A stretch of DNA of 64,000 nucleotides from CAZOLI01 sp964580675 (GCA_964580675.1 CAZOLI010000008.1:37772-101771), one strand, 5' to 3'; counted from the first letter of the stretch, positions 29,216 to 37,865 are shown. Translations and numbers: made by a program. The notes: a model not told the origin generated them from the sequence alone.

Positions 29216-29737
29216 ATGCACAGCAAACACGGACAGCAGCGAAAACGAACATATCAGCGAATTGATCAGGAACTCGGCGACGAAGCGGGGGACGATATTT
29301 CTCCGTCCAGCGTCCGCCGGATGTTTCTTGATTGCCTGTTTGACCACCTCGGCCCCGATCCCGTTTCCTGGTGTGGATTTTACCGCGTCCGCGAGGATAC
29401 GGATCAGCTATTTCTGGCCGAGAACGTGCCCGCACCTGCCTGTTCCCCCATCGGCCGACACGGCGTGTGCGGACGTGGATTGCGCGAAGGAGAAACCGTT
29501 ATCGTGGAGGACGTCCGGGAACTCGGGGACAATTACGTGGAATGTGACCCGGACGACCGAGCCGAGATCGTGGTTCCGCTCCGGTCGGGGTCGGAGGGGG
29601 AATGGTGGGGTGTGTTTGACGCCGACAGCCACCGGGTCGCCGCGTTTGACGAAGTCGATGCTCGATGGCTTCCCCGTCTGATGAACCGTCACCTCCCGGG
29701 CCTGTTTCCTCAGGACGTCGAGGAAATGACTTCCTAG
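29216..29737 (+). CDS. msrC: Free methionine-(R)-sulfoxide reductase, GAF-domain type
   Basis: This 173-residue GAF-fold protein has the fRMsr signature: WCGFYRV near residue 52, ACSPIGRHGVCG with Cys76 and Cys85, VIVEDV, then YVECDPDDRAEIVVPL with Cys110. The family uses these three cysteines (84, 94 and 118 in the E. coli enzyme) to reduce free methionine-R-sulfoxide via thioredoxin. Spacing here (9 and 25) is close to the E. coli spacing. The N-terminal 30 residues are extra. It is divergent from the Fur-family gene across a strong palindrome, which fits an oxidative-stress gene under PerR-like control. Its end overlaps the convergent flgM by 4 bp. Some GAF proteins of this subfamily may have other ligands. 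Confidence 0.78.
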   Translation: MHSKHGQQRKRTYQRIDQELGDEAGDDISPSSVRRMFLDCLFDHLGPDPVSWCGFYRVREDTDQLFLAENVPAPACSPIGRHGVCGRGLREGETVIVEDVRELGDNYVECDPDDRAEIVVPLRSGSEGEWWGVFDADSHRVAAFDEVDARWLPRLMNRHLPGLFPQDVEEMTS

Positions 29738-30039
29738 CTTTCGCCCGGTCCGGATAACAGCTCGTCCACCAGCCGGTCCCCCAGTTCATCGAGTCGCTCC
29801 TCCGTTTCGAACTCCCCCTGGTCGATCATGTTCGAGAGTTCCTCGACCCGGTCGGTTCGAACGGGTTGTTGCTTCTCGATGTTTTGAAGCTTACTCAGAA
29901 ACCGGGCGGTGCTTGAGACGGTTACCTCGTCTTTCGGCGAACCCTCTGCCGGTTTCTTTGCGTTATCCCCCTGCTCGGCTTTTTTGCTCGGATCCACGGG
30001 ATCAACCGATCCCGCACCGCTAATTCCCTGTATATCCAT
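29734..30039 (-). CDS. flgM: Flagellar anti-sigma-28 factor FlgM
   Basis: This 101-residue protein fits FlgM: a disordered polar N-terminus (MDIQGISGAGSVDP...) and a central DEVTVSSTARFLSKL motif. The helical C-terminal half (RVEELSNMIDQGEFETEERLDELGDRLVDELL) binds sigma-28 in known FlgM proteins. Similar length is usual. It holds the flagellar sigma factor until the hook is finished, after which FlgM is exported. No other flagellar gene is in the window, so the gene is isolated from its regulon, but it shows the organism is or was motile. It is convergent with the GAF gene and 92 bp downstream of dacB. Confidence 0.85.
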   Translation of the reverse strand: MDIQGISGAGSVDPVDPSKKAEQGDNAKKPAEGSPKDEVTVSSTARFLSKLQNIEKQQPVRTDRVEELSNMIDQGEFETEERLDELGDRLVDELLSGPGES

Positions 30040-30131
30040 GATTATCTCCCCTCTCCGTTGAGAGATATGATACCAAACGATTCGGTGCGAATCCTTCTTT
30101 CCTCAATTCATTAATCGGAAGAATTCAAAAA

Positions 30132-31655
30132 TCACTTAACGGTGTTTTTTCTTGATTTCATTAACCGGTGGGCAAGTTGTCCGATTTCATCACAGAATTT
30201 CCGTCCCTGAGCCGGAGTAATGCCCTCTCCGTTCAGCAGCACCGAGAAAAATACCGTTCCGGATTGATCCTCATTCCCACCGTCAAGCCCGTTTTGCGCA
30301 ACAAGGCCGGAAAGGGAAATAACCCCCGACATATAACCGGTTTTGGCGAAAATATTGCCCCGGTACGGGGCGCGATCCATACGGTTTTCAAGCGTGCCAT
30401 CCTTGCCGGCCACGGGAAGCATTCGGAGGTAACGGCGCCGGAAGTCGTCACGGTAAAACCAGCGAAGCACCTCCACGATGGTCCGGGGCGTCAGAAGGTT
30501 TTTCCTGGACAACCCACTTCCGTCAATTACGCGACAGCCGCGCTTTGCAAGGCCTTTTGCCTGAAGAAATTGCATTATTCCTTTTGAACCATTCTCCCAG
30601 GTCCCTTTTCCGTAACGTGCGGCTCCGATTCGCTTAAACACCGTTTCGGAATACAGGTTCTGGCTCTTTTTTAGAAACACCTTCAGACTTCGATCCAGGT
30701 CCGTGCGATAAACAAAACGGGGTTGCTTCCGTTTTATCGACGCCGACATTTCCCGGATGTGAATGGAACCATTGACCGAAACCCCCTCCTCTTCCAGCTT
30801 ATGCTTCAGAACAACGCCAAAATTTACGGAGGGATTGAGAACGGTAATCGGTTCCTTGCGCGCACCACCGTTTACCGGAAACTGTCCCCGAATTGTGATG
30901 TTCCGGGTCCCTTTTTTCCGTTGAAACTTGATCCAGCCCTTTTTCCTCTTCGCAACCGTCCGGGATTTATTCTGTATGATGACGGAGCTGAACGGGGGAT
31001 CCATCTCCACCTTCGTTGGACGACCCGGTTTTTTTCCGGGCCGCACCACCAGGTCCACACAGTTGTCGTTCAGGATAAATGCCCCCACCGGAGCTGCGTA
31101 CCAGTATGGAAGATCCTCGTCCTCCCACGTCGGGTGTCGCCAGTTCCGGTCGTACAGGGTATCGTCCAGAACAATGTCTCCCAGTTCCGTCACACCGGCT
31201 TTTTGGAGCTTCTTCGCCCATTTCTCAAGAAGGGCCAGTGTGTTTCCCCCGTGAAACCGGCCGGAGATATTGGGGTCTCCCGTCCCCCGAACAAACAGTG
31301 TTTTCGGATGGACCCCGTTATCCCTCGATTTTGTCGGCTGCTCTTCCAGGTAGAACTCGGTTCGGAACTGGAACTCCCGCCCGAGAACCCCAACGGCCGA
31401 TGCGGCCGTTAATATTTTCATGTTCGACGCCGGGATAAACGGCGTCTGATGGTTCTGTGCGTAAAGTGCTTCCCCGGAACGGGTATCGTAAAGCAGAACC
31501 CCCGCCTGATCCCGGGAAATATTGTACTTCTTGTGCAATTTCCGGACCGTTTTTGCCGGTTCCTGCCCCGTTAGCGCATCCGAACAGAACAACATCATGC
31601 CCGCGGCGAGAAAAACAAAAACGGGCCAAACCTGTTGCCGTGTTGATCGTACCAT
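30132..31655 (-). CDS. dacB: D-alanyl-D-alanine carboxypeptidase/endopeptidase DacB (PBP4, peptidase S13)
   Basis: The ATG at 31655 gives 507 residues with a signal peptide (MVRSTRQQVWPVFVFLAAGMM, cleavage near ALTGQ). The alternative start at 31691 overlaps the upstream gene and adds a polar segment ahead of the signal. The three penicillin-binding motifs are present: SxxK as PASNMKIL, SxN as DGSGLSRKNLL (family variant), and KTG as FAKTGYMSG. The PBP4 domain insertion (about residues 100-320) has GDIVLDDTLYDRNWRHPTWEDEDLPYWYAAPVGAFILNDNCVDL in pieces typical for S13. It trims peptide stems or cross-links of peptidoglycan in the periplasm. It follows the PIG-L gene by 14 bp, so they share a transcript. 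Confidence 0.9.
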   Translation of the reverse strand: MVRSTRQQVWPVFVFLAAGMMLFCSDALTGQEPAKTVRKLHKKYNISRDQAGVLLYDTRSGEALYAQNHQTPFIPASNMKILTAASAVGVLGREFQFRTEFYLEEQPTKSRDNGVHPKTLFVRGTGDPNISGRFHGGNTLALLEKWAKKLQKAGVTELGDIVLDDTLYDRNWRHPTWEDEDLPYWYAAPVGAFILNDNCVDLVVRPGKKPGRPTKVEMDPPFSSVIIQNKSRTVAKRKKGWIKFQRKKGTRNITIRGQFPVNGGARKEPITVLNPSVNFGVVLKHKLEEEGVSVNGSIHIREMSASIKRKQPRFVYRTDLDRSLKVFLKKSQNLYSETVFKRIGAARYGKGTWENGSKGIMQFLQAKGLAKRGCRVIDGSGLSRKNLLTPRTIVEVLRWFYRDDFRRRYLRMLPVAGKDGTLENRMDRAPYRGNIFAKTGYMSGVISLSGLVAQNGLDGGNEDQSGTVFFSVLLNGEGITPAQGRKFCDEIGQLAHRLMKSRKNTVK

Positions 31656-31669
31656 GAAAAAAGCGTCGA

Positions 31670-32401
31670 TTAGAGAACCAGTCGTCTGCATTCGAAGGCT
31701 TCAGCGGCTTCCACCGAAATCTCCCGTCCCCGTGTCTGGGCCAGAAGTCGAACGGACTCCACCCCACCCTGATGTGGATCCGGCCGCATCTGTGACTCGT
31801 GACACCGCAGGGCGTCAATTTTTTTCTTCAGATACTTTCCGCTTATGTCCACGTAAAAATCCGGATTAAACGGATCGTGTCCCGGGTTCCACGAAAGCTG
31901 TGGAGCATCCGCCACGAGAACCAGCTGCTGAAAATCCTTCAGTGTGGATAGGTGAGGTCTGCAGGCCGTCATGCCGGCCCGATACATGGCCTCGTGATCC
32001 TGGTTGTAACTCGGCGCCGGGAGACAGATCGCGTTCGGTTTTGTTTTTTCCGTTGCCAGTTCCGCTTCACGTTCGATCTCGTTCACGAGATCTTTCCGGG
32101 GAAACGTCTCCAGCCGGAGGTGGGATTCCCGATCCGTAAACAAAACCTCAAAATCATCCACCTCCAGAAGTTCCATCGCGTCCTGTAATTCGTTCATGCG
32201 GACGCTGCTGGCCACTTCACCGTCGTCGTTGTCAAAATGATCCAGATCCCCGACGGAGGCTACGATGACGTATACTTCGCCCCCCGCTTCCTTTATTCGC
32301 GCCATCAATCCGCCCGCGCCAAGAATTTCGTCGTCGGCGTGAGGAGCAACGACAAGCAAACGCATGCGTTCCAGAAGCGCCTCGGTGTTTAATATGCCCA
32401 T
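31670..32401 (-). CDS. PIG-L (LmbE-like) zinc deacetylase
   Basis: This 243-residue protein has the zinc motif VVAPHADDEILGAGGLMAR (PHxDDE) near residue 19 and the later His motif in SYNQDHEAMYRAGM. These mark N-acetylglucosaminyl deacetylases of the PIG-L/LmbE family, including BshB (bacillithiol), MshB (mycothiol) and sugar-antibiotic enzymes. No bshA or bshC is adjacent, so a low-molecular-thiol role is only a possibility. The sequence is full length for the family. It is first in an apparent operon with dacB, so a role in envelope glycan or peptidoglycan turnover is as plausible. Confidence 0.85.
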   Translation of the reverse strand: MGILNTEALLERMRLLVVAPHADDEILGAGGLMARIKEAGGEVYVIVASVGDLDHFDNDDGEVASSVRMNELQDAMELLEVDDFEVLFTDRESHLRLETFPRKDLVNEIEREAELATEKTKPNAICLPAPSYNQDHEAMYRAGMTACRPHLSTLKDFQQLVLVADAPQLSWNPGHDPFNPDFYVDISGKYLKKKIDALRCHESQMRPDPHQGGVESVRLLAQTRGREISVEAAEAFECRRLVL

Positions 32402-33104
32402 ATATCACCCTCAAAATTCATCCATGTCAAAAAGCTATCGACTCCCTTCACGGGGATGACCATTAAATGCGTCGAAACCAATAATTTCCATCCTTTCCCG
32501 GTTCGATGCGAGCGTTCTCCCGCAGGGAAATGTGCAGGCAGACTTGCTCGGGGCCCTGAACATCAACCACCGTCGTTATTCGTTCTCCCTCTTCCACAAC
32601 AGCTACCATCTCAAAATTATCGGTATATTTTAAGAATAACTTTCGATCGGACCATTACAAATACACCTCATCCGAAACGTGGTAAGCCTTTCAGCGTCCC
32701 GTCCCCGCGGTCACAATTGTTTCATCATCGGAGTTGACCACCACTCACCACTTCCTCACTCCTTATTCCTCACTCCTTCTCACTCCCTACTCCATACTCC
32801 TTACTGACCACTCCCCACATCTCACTTCTTACTCCTGAGAACATGTCGGGTGGACTGCCCCGGTGATGTTCCCCTGCCGCCCCACCCCATCTCGATTCAG
32901 GATTTCCGGAACCGAAACACGACCCTGACGGCATCTGGAAATAATAGAAAAGATTTTCTATGGTGATAGGCGGTGATTGGCGGTTTGCGGATCAACCTAC
33001 GTACAGACCCGAAGCCCTCGCGTCTTTGGGCGTTGATCCGGCGTCAGGGGAAAGCAAGATTCGATCTTCGTCCCTGACCGCCTCTTCCATCGCCAATCGT
33101 TATT
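32402..33104. other. Long intergenic region before tRNA-Arg
   Basis: No gene is supported in these 700 bp. It contains the pyrimidine-rich ACTCC-type array at 32741-32836. A palindromic pair (GATTGGCGG near 32977 and CCGCCTCTTCCATCGCCAAT near 33080) flanks the segment before the tRNA. Confidence 0.5.
32741..32836 (+). repeat. Degenerate ACTCCTC/ACTCCTT heptamer array, copy 1
   Basis: About a dozen imperfect heptamers of the type ACTCCTT, ACTCCTC and ACTCCCT follow each other, broken by CCAC segments. The same heptamers recur at 34626-34672 and 43870-43989. There are no spacers as in CRISPR. It may be a mutable low-complexity tract. Confidence 0.6.
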
Positions 33105-33177
33105 GCCCCCTTAGCTCAACTGGATAGAGCGCGGGCTTCCGGAGCCCGAAATCGGGGTTCAAATCCTCGAGGGGGTA
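33105..33177 (+). tRNA. tRNA-Arg (anticodon CCG)
   Basis: A 73-nt cloverleaf: acceptor GCCCCCT/AGGGGGT, D arm GCTC/GAGC, anticodon stem CGGGC/GCCCG with loop TTCCGGA (anticodon CCG) and T stem CGGGG/CCTCG. Discriminator A. No CCA is encoded. Confidence 0.95.
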
Positions 33178-33285
33178 TGAAAAAACCGTTCGAATCGACG
33201 CTCACCAGAAAACAATCTTTACCGAAGGTGTGTCACAGCATTGCTGGGCCGGTTCCGTCCGGCAGCCCAAGCACCACCGGAGTTC

Positions 33286-34467
33286 ATGCCCCGCAACAGA
33301 ACCTCAGATTCCTCACCCATTTCCGACCCGTCCGTCCCGAAGGTCCGGCGGGTTACCTACCTTACCACGGAACTGGAACTCGGGGGAGCAGAAAAGAACC
33401 TGCTTGCTCTTGCGGACCGTGTTCGGAAATATGGATTCCAACCCCGGGTCATCGGCCTGAAATCCCCCGGACGACTGGCGGAACGACTGGAGCAGAAGGG
33501 GATTCCATGGACCTCAATGCACATGTCGTACCCGCCCCACCCCGAATCCCTGTTTGAACTAATTTCCCTGCTGGAAGAACAGCAAACCGACGTTCTTCAG
33601 ACGTTTCTCTTCCACGCCAACATCTTCGGACGGATCGCCGGATCGCTTGCTGGTGTACCCGTCATTCTTTCCTCCGTTCGCGTGTGCGAAAAGAAGAGAT
33701 CCAGTCACCTCCTCTGGGACGGTTTCACCATTCCCCTTGTGGATCGAGAAGTCTGTGTCTCTCGATCCGTCGAGGCGTTCATGTCTCGCCGTGCGGGAAT
33801 TTCGGAACGGAAACTGGTCACCATCCCGAATGCCGTACACATTTCCCCCGAATCCATCTCGTCCACCACCGACGAAGAGCTGTTTGCCTCCTACGATATC
33901 CCCGCCGGGAATCCGCTGATTGTTTCCGCCGGCCGGTTAACCGAACAGAAAGGACACGATTTGTTACTGCGGGCCGTCGACCGGCTTCAAACCCGGTTCC
34001 CCGATCTCCGTTGTGTCGTCTTCGGGGAAGGGGAAATGAAATCCACACTGGAGGACGAACGGGACCGGAAAAACCTTTCCGAACACTTTTTCCTGCCGGG
34101 CTGGTGTGAACACCTGCCTGACATGATGTCCGCCGCCGATCTCTTCGTGCTGAGTTCCCGGTGGGAGGGCATGCCGAACGTGCTGCTGGAAGCGGGCGCC
34201 CTGAACCTTCCCATCGTGGCCACGAAAACAGGTGGTGTTCCTGACCTGTTTCCCGAATCCTATCGAACCTTCCCCCGTCTGGTGAAACCGGAATCCGCCG
34301 GTGCCATCGCCGACGGAGCAGCATCCGTTCTCCAGAACCTTCAGGAACACCAGAGCCGGGCCCGGAGGATCGGTCAGCACATCCGGAATCGGTTCACCGT
34401 TAAGAACATGGTCACCAGCTACGTGGAACTGTATCAAACCCTTCTCCAGGAAGAGGGTGTTGCATAA
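33286..34467 (+). CDS. Glycosyltransferase family 4-type (GT-B)
   Basis: This protein has 393 residues from ATG 33286. The start is uncertain: a TTG at 33241 would add 15 residues and the true start may be further in, near VRRVTYLTTELELGG. The N-terminal half has the typical GGAE.NL motif. The C-terminal nucleotide-sugar domain has VSAGRLTEQKGHDLLLRAV, VFGEGEMKSTLE, PGWCEHLPDMMSAADLFVLSSRWEGMPNVLLEAGALNLPIVAT (the E-x7-E catalytic region), and then GGVPDL. The family transfers hexoses from nucleotide sugars in polysaccharide or LPS synthesis at the cytoplasmic membrane. Acceptor and sugar are unknown. It lies alone, 108 bp after tRNA-Arg. Confidence 0.9.
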   Translation: MPRNRTSDSSPISDPSVPKVRRVTYLTTELELGGAEKNLLALADRVRKYGFQPRVIGLKSPGRLAERLEQKGIPWTSMHMSYPPHPESLFELISLLEEQQTDVLQTFLFHANIFGRIAGSLAGVPVILSSVRVCEKKRSSHLLWDGFTIPLVDREVCVSRSVEAFMSRRAGISERKLVTIPNAVHISPESISSTTDEELFASYDIPAGNPLIVSAGRLTEQKGHDLLLRAVDRLQTRFPDLRCVVFGEGEMKSTLEDERDRKNLSEHFFLPGWCEHLPDMMSAADLFVLSSRWEGMPNVLLEAGALNLPIVATKTGGVPDLFPESYRTFPRLVKPESAGAIADGAASVLQNLQEHQSRARRIGQHIRNRFTVKNMVTSYVELYQTLLQEEGVA

Positions 34468-34476
34468 TAATATTCA

Positions 34477-34672
34477 TTATCTTTATCTTTATCCTTATCT
34501 TTATCATGAAATAATCTCCGGCTCTGGGGAAACATTCTTCCGTCACCCGACCGGAAAGGCTCCTCCTCCCCGGACACGGAAGCATCTCCGCCCTCCCAAT
34601 TTTTCCATTCAAATGAATTCCCTTTTACTCCTCCCCCCTCACTCCTCACTGATTACTCCTCACTCCTTACTC
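34477..34672 (+). repeat. Composite intergenic repeat, copy A (TTATCT array + heptamer array)
   Basis: The block 34477-34506 is a TTATCTTTATCC-type hexamer array. A partly conserved spacer with GGGGAAACATTCTTCC follows, then ACTCCTC/ACTCCTT heptamers at 34626-34672. The same order recurs at 43755-43989. Confidence 0.65.
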
Positions 34673-34786
34673 GCACGCGTAAGAGGTCTCATGATCATTA
34701 TCTCTACCTTAAAAATCCGTTGTACCATCCTGTTCAACTCTATTTTTTGAATCATCCTTTTCGGCACGATATAATAACCCCCCTTC

Positions 34787-34858
34787 GCCAGGGTAGCTCA
34801 GTGGCAGAGCAGCTCACTCGTAATGAGCAGGTCACGGGTTCGAATCCCGTTCCTGGCT
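34787..34858 (+). tRNA. tRNA-Thr (anticodon CGT)
   Basis: A 72-nt cloverleaf: acceptor GCCAGGG/TCCTGGC, D arm GCTC/GAGC, anticodon stem GCTCA/TGAGC with loop CTCGTAA (anticodon CGT) and T arm CGGGTTCGAATCCCG. Discriminator T. No CCA is encoded. Confidence 0.95.
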
Positions 34859-35102
34859 TACCGGTTCCCCATTCCTTTGGACGGTTCGTCACCTCCCTTC
34901 GTTTCCTGTTCTTCTACGGACGGGGAGCCCCGTAACATAACGAAAACACCCGGATGACGGAGAAATCCAGGCCATTTCCTCCCTGTTTGTCCGAAACAAC
35001 AGAACTGGAAACGACCGGATGGGCCTGTTACAATAATTAAACAGAAACCTGCTCCGAAGGATCGGACGAATTTTGATCAAAAATTGCCGGGTAGATTTGA
35101 AA

Positions 35103-35280
35103 GGTCTCTGCCCTGTGCGTGAGAGGTGCTTGGCAAAGGACCGAGAAATATCTCAAGGGAACCCATCTCCAGTTATGGAAGCCGGGCCTCCCCTGAGGAG
35201 GATGGCTGAAGTAACTGGGAGGTGCCCACTTGGCATAATCGGGTTCTAGAAAGCACCTGCCGCGGCAGCTGGTGGAGACC
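35103..35280 (+). ncRNA. ssrS: 6S RNA
   Basis: About 178 nt fold as one long rod. The ends GGTCTC/GAGACC pair, then AGGTGCTT (near 35124) pairs with AAGCACCT (near 35251) in eight perfect pairs. An open central region follows, then a terminal stem (CATCTCCAGTTA with TAACTGGGAGGTG, and CCTCC/GGAGG at the tip). The segment CACCTGCCGCGGCA near the 3' end resembles the conserved CCTGC.GCGGCA of proteobacterial 6S RNAs. A T-run (TTTCTTTTTT) ends the transcript at 35281-35290. 6S RNA binds the main sigma-factor holoenzyme in slow growth. The next gene (DUF2520) starts right after. A covariance-model search would confirm it. Confidence 0.85.
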
Positions 35281-35301
35281 TTTCTTTTTTCCCCCAACCA
35301 A

Positions 35302-36207
35302 ATGACCAACAAGAACCTCCGGATAAGCATCGCTGGAGCAGGAGCGGTCGGCTGCACCATTGGCCGCCTGCTGCAGAAAAACGGCCACAGCATCACCGGC
35401 ATTTCAACGAAAACGAAGCCCTCGCTGGAAGAAGCGCTTTCGTTTCTTGACCTTTCCCCGGAGAGCGGAGACGTCGGTCTGCCCCCTGGATTCGACAAAG
35501 CGGACCTCGTGTTTGTAACGGTTCCCGATGATCAAATCTTGACCGTTGCGGAAACCCTTGCCGGCTCGGGTCGGGTGGAGTCGAAACAGCTGTACCTGCA
35601 CTGCAGCGGAGCACACCGGGCCCGGGACGTTCTCGCCCCGCTTACCGGAACCGCCCGAACGGGTTCGTTCCATCCGTTACAGACCATACCGGACCCCGAA
35701 ACCGGCGTAAACTCGCTTCCGGGCAGCTGGGTCGCCGTTAACGCTTCCGACGGAAAAATGGAACTGCTCCACGACATAGCCCGGGCGATGAACCTGGAAT
35801 CATTCTTCGTCCCGGACGAAAAACGCCCTCTGTATCACGCCGCCGCCGTTTTTTCGTGCAACCACGCACTGGCTCTCTTTTCGTTTGCTGAACAGCTCAT
35901 GGACGCCTCCACCGATCAGCTGGAGAACCCGCTGAAGCCGCTGGCACCACTCATCAGATCAACGGTTGAAAATGCCGTTGAGGAAGGACCCGGCCCCGCC
36001 CTGACCGGTCCCGCCGCACGGGGAGACGTGAACACGTTGGTGACCCACCTCGAACAGCTCGATGAACATGATTCCTCCCTCGTACAACCGTACCGTATTC
36101 TGACGGAGCGATGTCTTGAGATGGCCCGTGAGGAAGGCGACCTAAGTGCCGAAACCGTCCGGGAAATCAGGAGCAAACTTGCCGGAGCAACGGAACAAAC
36201 GTCATGA
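35302..36207 (+). CDS. Rossmann-like DUF2520 protein
   Basis: This 301-residue protein starts at ATG 35302. A GTG at 35272 also opens the frame but lies inside the 6S RNA and is rejected. The N-terminal Rossmann motif ISIAGAGAVGCTIGRLL, the mid-protein CSGAHRARDVLAPL...GSFHPLQTI and the C-terminal helical domain (AAAVFSCNHALALFSFAEQLM, AVEEGPGPALTGPAARGD) match the family of Rossmann-like and DUF2520 domain proteins, relatives of ProC-type or ketopantoate-reductase-like dehydrogenases. The reaction is not established for this family. It overlaps aroK by 4 bp (ATGA), so it is in that operon. A metabolic dehydrogenase near aromatic or isoprenoid genes is all that can be inferred. Confidence 0.82.
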   Translation: MTNKNLRISIAGAGAVGCTIGRLLQKNGHSITGISTKTKPSLEEALSFLDLSPESGDVGLPPGFDKADLVFVTVPDDQILTVAETLAGSGRVESKQLYLHCSGAHRARDVLAPLTGTARTGSFHPLQTIPDPETGVNSLPGSWVAVNASDGKMELLHDIARAMNLESFFVPDEKRPLYHAAAVFSCNHALALFSFAEQLMDASTDQLENPLKPLAPLIRSTVENAVEEGPGPALTGPAARGDVNTLVTHLEQLDEHDSSLVQPYRILTERCLEMAREEGDLSAETVREIRSKLAGATEQTS

Positions 36208-36767
36208 ACAAGACATCCCTAATTTCGACGACGGAGCCGGTGGACGTCATTTACCTCATCGGATACCGCTGCACGGGCAAGTCGACGGTGGGTCGATGCC
36301 TGGCGAAGAAACTGGATCGATCGTTTCTGGACCTCGACCGGCAGTTTGAGGTACGTACCCGATCCTCCATCCAGGAATTCTGGAGCGAAAACGGGGAAGA
36401 GGCCTTTCGGGAACTGGAAGCCAATTTGCTCCACGAAACAATCAACCGGGACGAGACCATCGTTGCCACGGGCGGAGGCATCGTTGAGAAAGCAGAAAAC
36501 CGAACATTGATAAAATCGATGGGCACATCCATCTGGTTGAAGGCAACCCCCGAGACAATTCAGAAGCGCATGACCTCGGATTCGGACACGGATCGGGACC
36601 GCCCGGCGTTACGGGGTTCCTCACCGGTTGACGAAGTGTCGGCGGTTCTCCAGCGTCGGCGATCACTTTACAGAAATGCATCGAATCATGCCGTACAAAC
36701 GGATAACCGAACCCCCGCGGAGGTGATGAATGCCGTCCTGGACCGAATTTCCTCAAATCAGACATAG
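36204..36767 (+). CDS. aroK: Shikimate kinase
   Basis: This 187-residue P-loop kinase phosphorylates shikimate at O3 in aromatic amino acid synthesis. Seen are the Walker A motif IGYRCTGKSTVGRCLAKKL, FLDLDRQFE (substrate-binding DxD region), FWSENGEEAFRELEANLL and ATGGGIVEK (the GGG motif). The lid region is DRPALRG. Length and order are normal. Its start overlaps the DUF2520 gene by 4 bp, so translation is coupled. ispH follows after about 150 bp with its own promoter. A gluconokinase-like alternative is unlikely given the GGG and E-R-E motifs. Confidence 0.92.
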   Translation: MNKTSLISTTEPVDVIYLIGYRCTGKSTVGRCLAKKLDRSFLDLDRQFEVRTRSSIQEFWSENGEEAFRELEANLLHETINRDETIVATGGGIVEKAENRTLIKSMGTSIWLKATPETIQKRMTSDSDTDRDRPALRGSSPVDEVSAVLQRRRSLYRNASNHAVQTDNRTPAEVMNAVLDRISSNQT

Positions 36768-36786
36768 CTCCGGTTTTGCACGGCAA

Positions 36787-36816
36787 TTGGCAATAAAACG
36801 AAAGATTTGTTACTAT
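36787..36816 (+). promoter_or_regulatory. Candidate promoter of ispH
   Basis: TTGGCA at 36787-36792 and TACTAT at 36811-36816 are 18 bp apart, in the gap after aroK and 101 bp before the ispH ATG. The hexamers match the sigma-70 consensus at 5 and 5 positions. Confidence 0.5.
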
Positions 36817-36917
36817 TTGTTTAACCTGATTTCGAGGGGGATACTCCCGCCCCTTCCCGAGCTCCAGCATTTTTCAGTGAGAAGAAGGCAGTTCATTCGC
36901 GGAGGCAGAAACAAACG

Positions 36918-37865
36918 ATGAAGGAAATCATACTTGCCAATCCGAGAGGTTTCTGCGCGGGTGTGGACCGGGCGATAGACGTCGTGCGGATGGCACTTGA
37001 GGTATACCAGGATCAGCCGGTGTACGTTCGCCACGAAATCGTTCACAACAAGCACGTGGTGGAACGGCTCGAGGAAAAAGGAGCCGTGTTTGTCGAAACC
37101 CTTGATGAAGTGCCGGACGACGCCGCGGTCATCTTCAGCGCACACGGCATTCCGAAAGAAGTGCGGGAACGGGCGGAGGAGCGTGGATTGACCCACATCG
37201 ACGCGACCTGTCCCCTTGTGACAAAAGTCCACCTGGAAGCCGAGAAGTACCACGACCAGGGACGACACATCATCCTGATCGGCCACGAAGGCCATCCGGA
37301 AGTGGAAGGCACGATGGGACAGGTGCCCGATCGCATTCATCTTATCGCGGAAAAAGAGGAGGTGGACGACCTGCCGCTGTCACCGGACACCCCTGTTGCC
37401 TACCTGACACAGACCACGCTAAGCGTGGATTACACCGCCGGCGTCATTGACCGGCTGGAGGAGAAGTTCGACGACATTGTCGGCCCATCGAGCGAAGACA
37501 TCTGTTACGCCACGCAGAACCGCCAGGACGCGGTCAAAGAAATGGCGGATCTCGTGGAGTATATTCTCGTTATCGGCGCACCAAACAGCTCCAATTCCAA
37601 TCGTCTCGTTGAAGTCGCAAAGGATCACGGCGTCCCCGCCTCGCTGGTACAGGAATCCTCCGAAATCGATCCGTCCTGGATCGAGGACTGTGATCGGATC
37701 GGCCTGACCGCCGGTGCATCCGCACCGGAGGATCTCGTGGAAGGGGTCATCTCCTACATCGACGAAACCTTCGACGGTGCCGAAACAAAGAGACTTTCGG
37801 TGGCGGAGGAGGACATGGAATTTAACCTTCCGGAACCGCTCAAGGACGAAACGGCGGTTCACTGA
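36918..37865 (+). CDS. ispH: 4-hydroxy-3-methylbut-2-enyl diphosphate reductase IspH (LytB)
   Basis: This 315-residue iron-sulfur enzyme catalyses the last step of the MEP isoprenoid pathway. The three cluster cysteines are in NPRGFCAGVDRA (Cys13), DATCPLVTKVH (about Cys97) and ICYATQNRQDA (about Cys195). Substrate residues VRHEIVHNKHVV, SAHGIP and the SSNSNRL loop are intact, as is the Thr/Glu region LTQTTLS. The family length is about 310, so the protein is complete with a short acidic tail (VAEEDMEFNLPEPLKDE). It stands alone after aroK with its own promoter candidate and GGAGG before the ATG. It shows the cell makes isoprenoids by the non-mevalonate route. Confidence 0.96.
   Translation: MKEIILANPRGFCAGVDRAIDVVRMALEVYQDQPVYVRHEIVHNKHVVERLEEKGAVFVETLDEVPDDAAVIFSAHGIPKEVRERAEERGLTHIDATCPLVTKVHLEAEKYHDQGRHIILIGHEGHPEVEGTMGQVPDRIHLIAEKEEVDDLPLSPDTPVAYLTQTTLSVDYTAGVIDRLEEKFDDIVGPSSEDICYATQNRQDAVKEMADLVEYILVIGAPNSSNSNRLVEVAKDHGVPASLVQESSEIDPSWIEDCDRIGLTAGASAPEDLVEGVISYIDETFDGAETKRLSVAEEDMEFNLPEPLKDETAVH

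Noticed and set aside
32741..32836. ACTCC-type array as a possible CRISPR
   Set aside because: Units are 7 bp without unique spacers, and there are no cas genes in the window.
34720..34935. A 71-codon plus-strand frame covering the tRNA-Thr gene
   Set aside because: The frame is a by-product of the tRNA sequence and flanks; no start signal or family motif.
35272..35301. GTG start 30 bp upstream of the DUF2520 ATG
   Set aside because: It lies inside the closing stem and T-run of the 6S RNA; the Rossmann motif begins just after the ATG at 35302.
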